From contig JAIVFU010000300.1 of NCBI GenBank assembly GCA_020829485.1, forward strand, positions 1 to 5,079: a DNA stretch of 5,079 nt, given 5' to 3'. The notes under the pieces are model-generated. The model did not search any database, was not told the origin of the DNA, and was given only the letters and a program-made list of their open reading frames with translations. The position numbers and the translations under genes are program-made. Positions 5,049-5,079 of this stretch are shown here, piece by piece (the first letter of the stretch is position 1; every line of letters starts with the position of its first letter). The stretch comes from Nostoc sp. CHAB 5834 (lineage in GTDB: Bacteria; Cyanobacteriota; Cyanobacteriia; Cyanobacteriales; Nostocaceae).

Positions 5049-5079
5049 CCAACACTAGAGATAGACAGTTTTTTAAAAA

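Overview
The window looks like a cyanobacterial accessory region, probably from a Nostoc/Anabaena-type filamentous species. The evidence is moderately AT-rich coding DNA, two copies of the HIP1 octamer GCGATCGC (390-397 and 4061-4068), and several protein sequences that read like cyanobacterial family members (RecD2 N-terminus, HNH endonuclease N-terminus, SNF2 helicase beginning MRILHGTWIP, small two-helix membrane protein). The assignment rests on reading alone; no database search was possible.

Left half (1-2200): a patchwork of broken genes. On the minus strand, 92-913 is the N-terminal third of a RecD2-type helicase, without its ATPase domains and without its own start codon. Facing it on the plus strand is an unidentified coding remnant (908-1024). 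Next comes what I read as the end of a plasmid partition operon: the C-terminal tail of a ParM/StbA-like actin ATPase (1083-1220), then two bases later a complete 95-residue ParR-like adaptor (1223-1510). A 99-bp MITE-like element (1513-1611) with 18-bp terminal inverted repeats and a perfect 8-bp target duplication sits on the stop codon of that gene. It appears to have split a small overlapping downstream frame, whose tail survives at 1620-1762. A small membrane protein (1752-1970) follows. On the minus strand lies the start of an HNH endonuclease (1974-2135), cut off just after its first histidine motif, with a trace of an upstream gene overlapping it by ATGA.

Right half (2270-4869): an intact two-gene operon. 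The first gene is a SNF2-family ATPase with all helicase motifs but unusually short (585 residues). It keeps the family's extreme N-terminus and its motor but lacks most of the region normally lying between them. The second, five bases downstream behind a GGAG ribosome site, is a 278-residue SWIM zinc-finger protein (CxCx6CxH). SNF2 and SWIM genes are commonly neighbours in bacteria and probably act together on DNA or nucleoprotein.

The last 210 bases contain no supportable gene. They hold an imperfect inverted repeat and, near the edge, a TGTCG...TTGACAAATAATTATCA stretch that might be a transposon end. Overall, the SNF2-SWIM pair appears to be the live cargo of a region otherwise worn down by insertions and deletions, with a plasmid-partition remnant pointing to a plasmid or an integrated plasmid.
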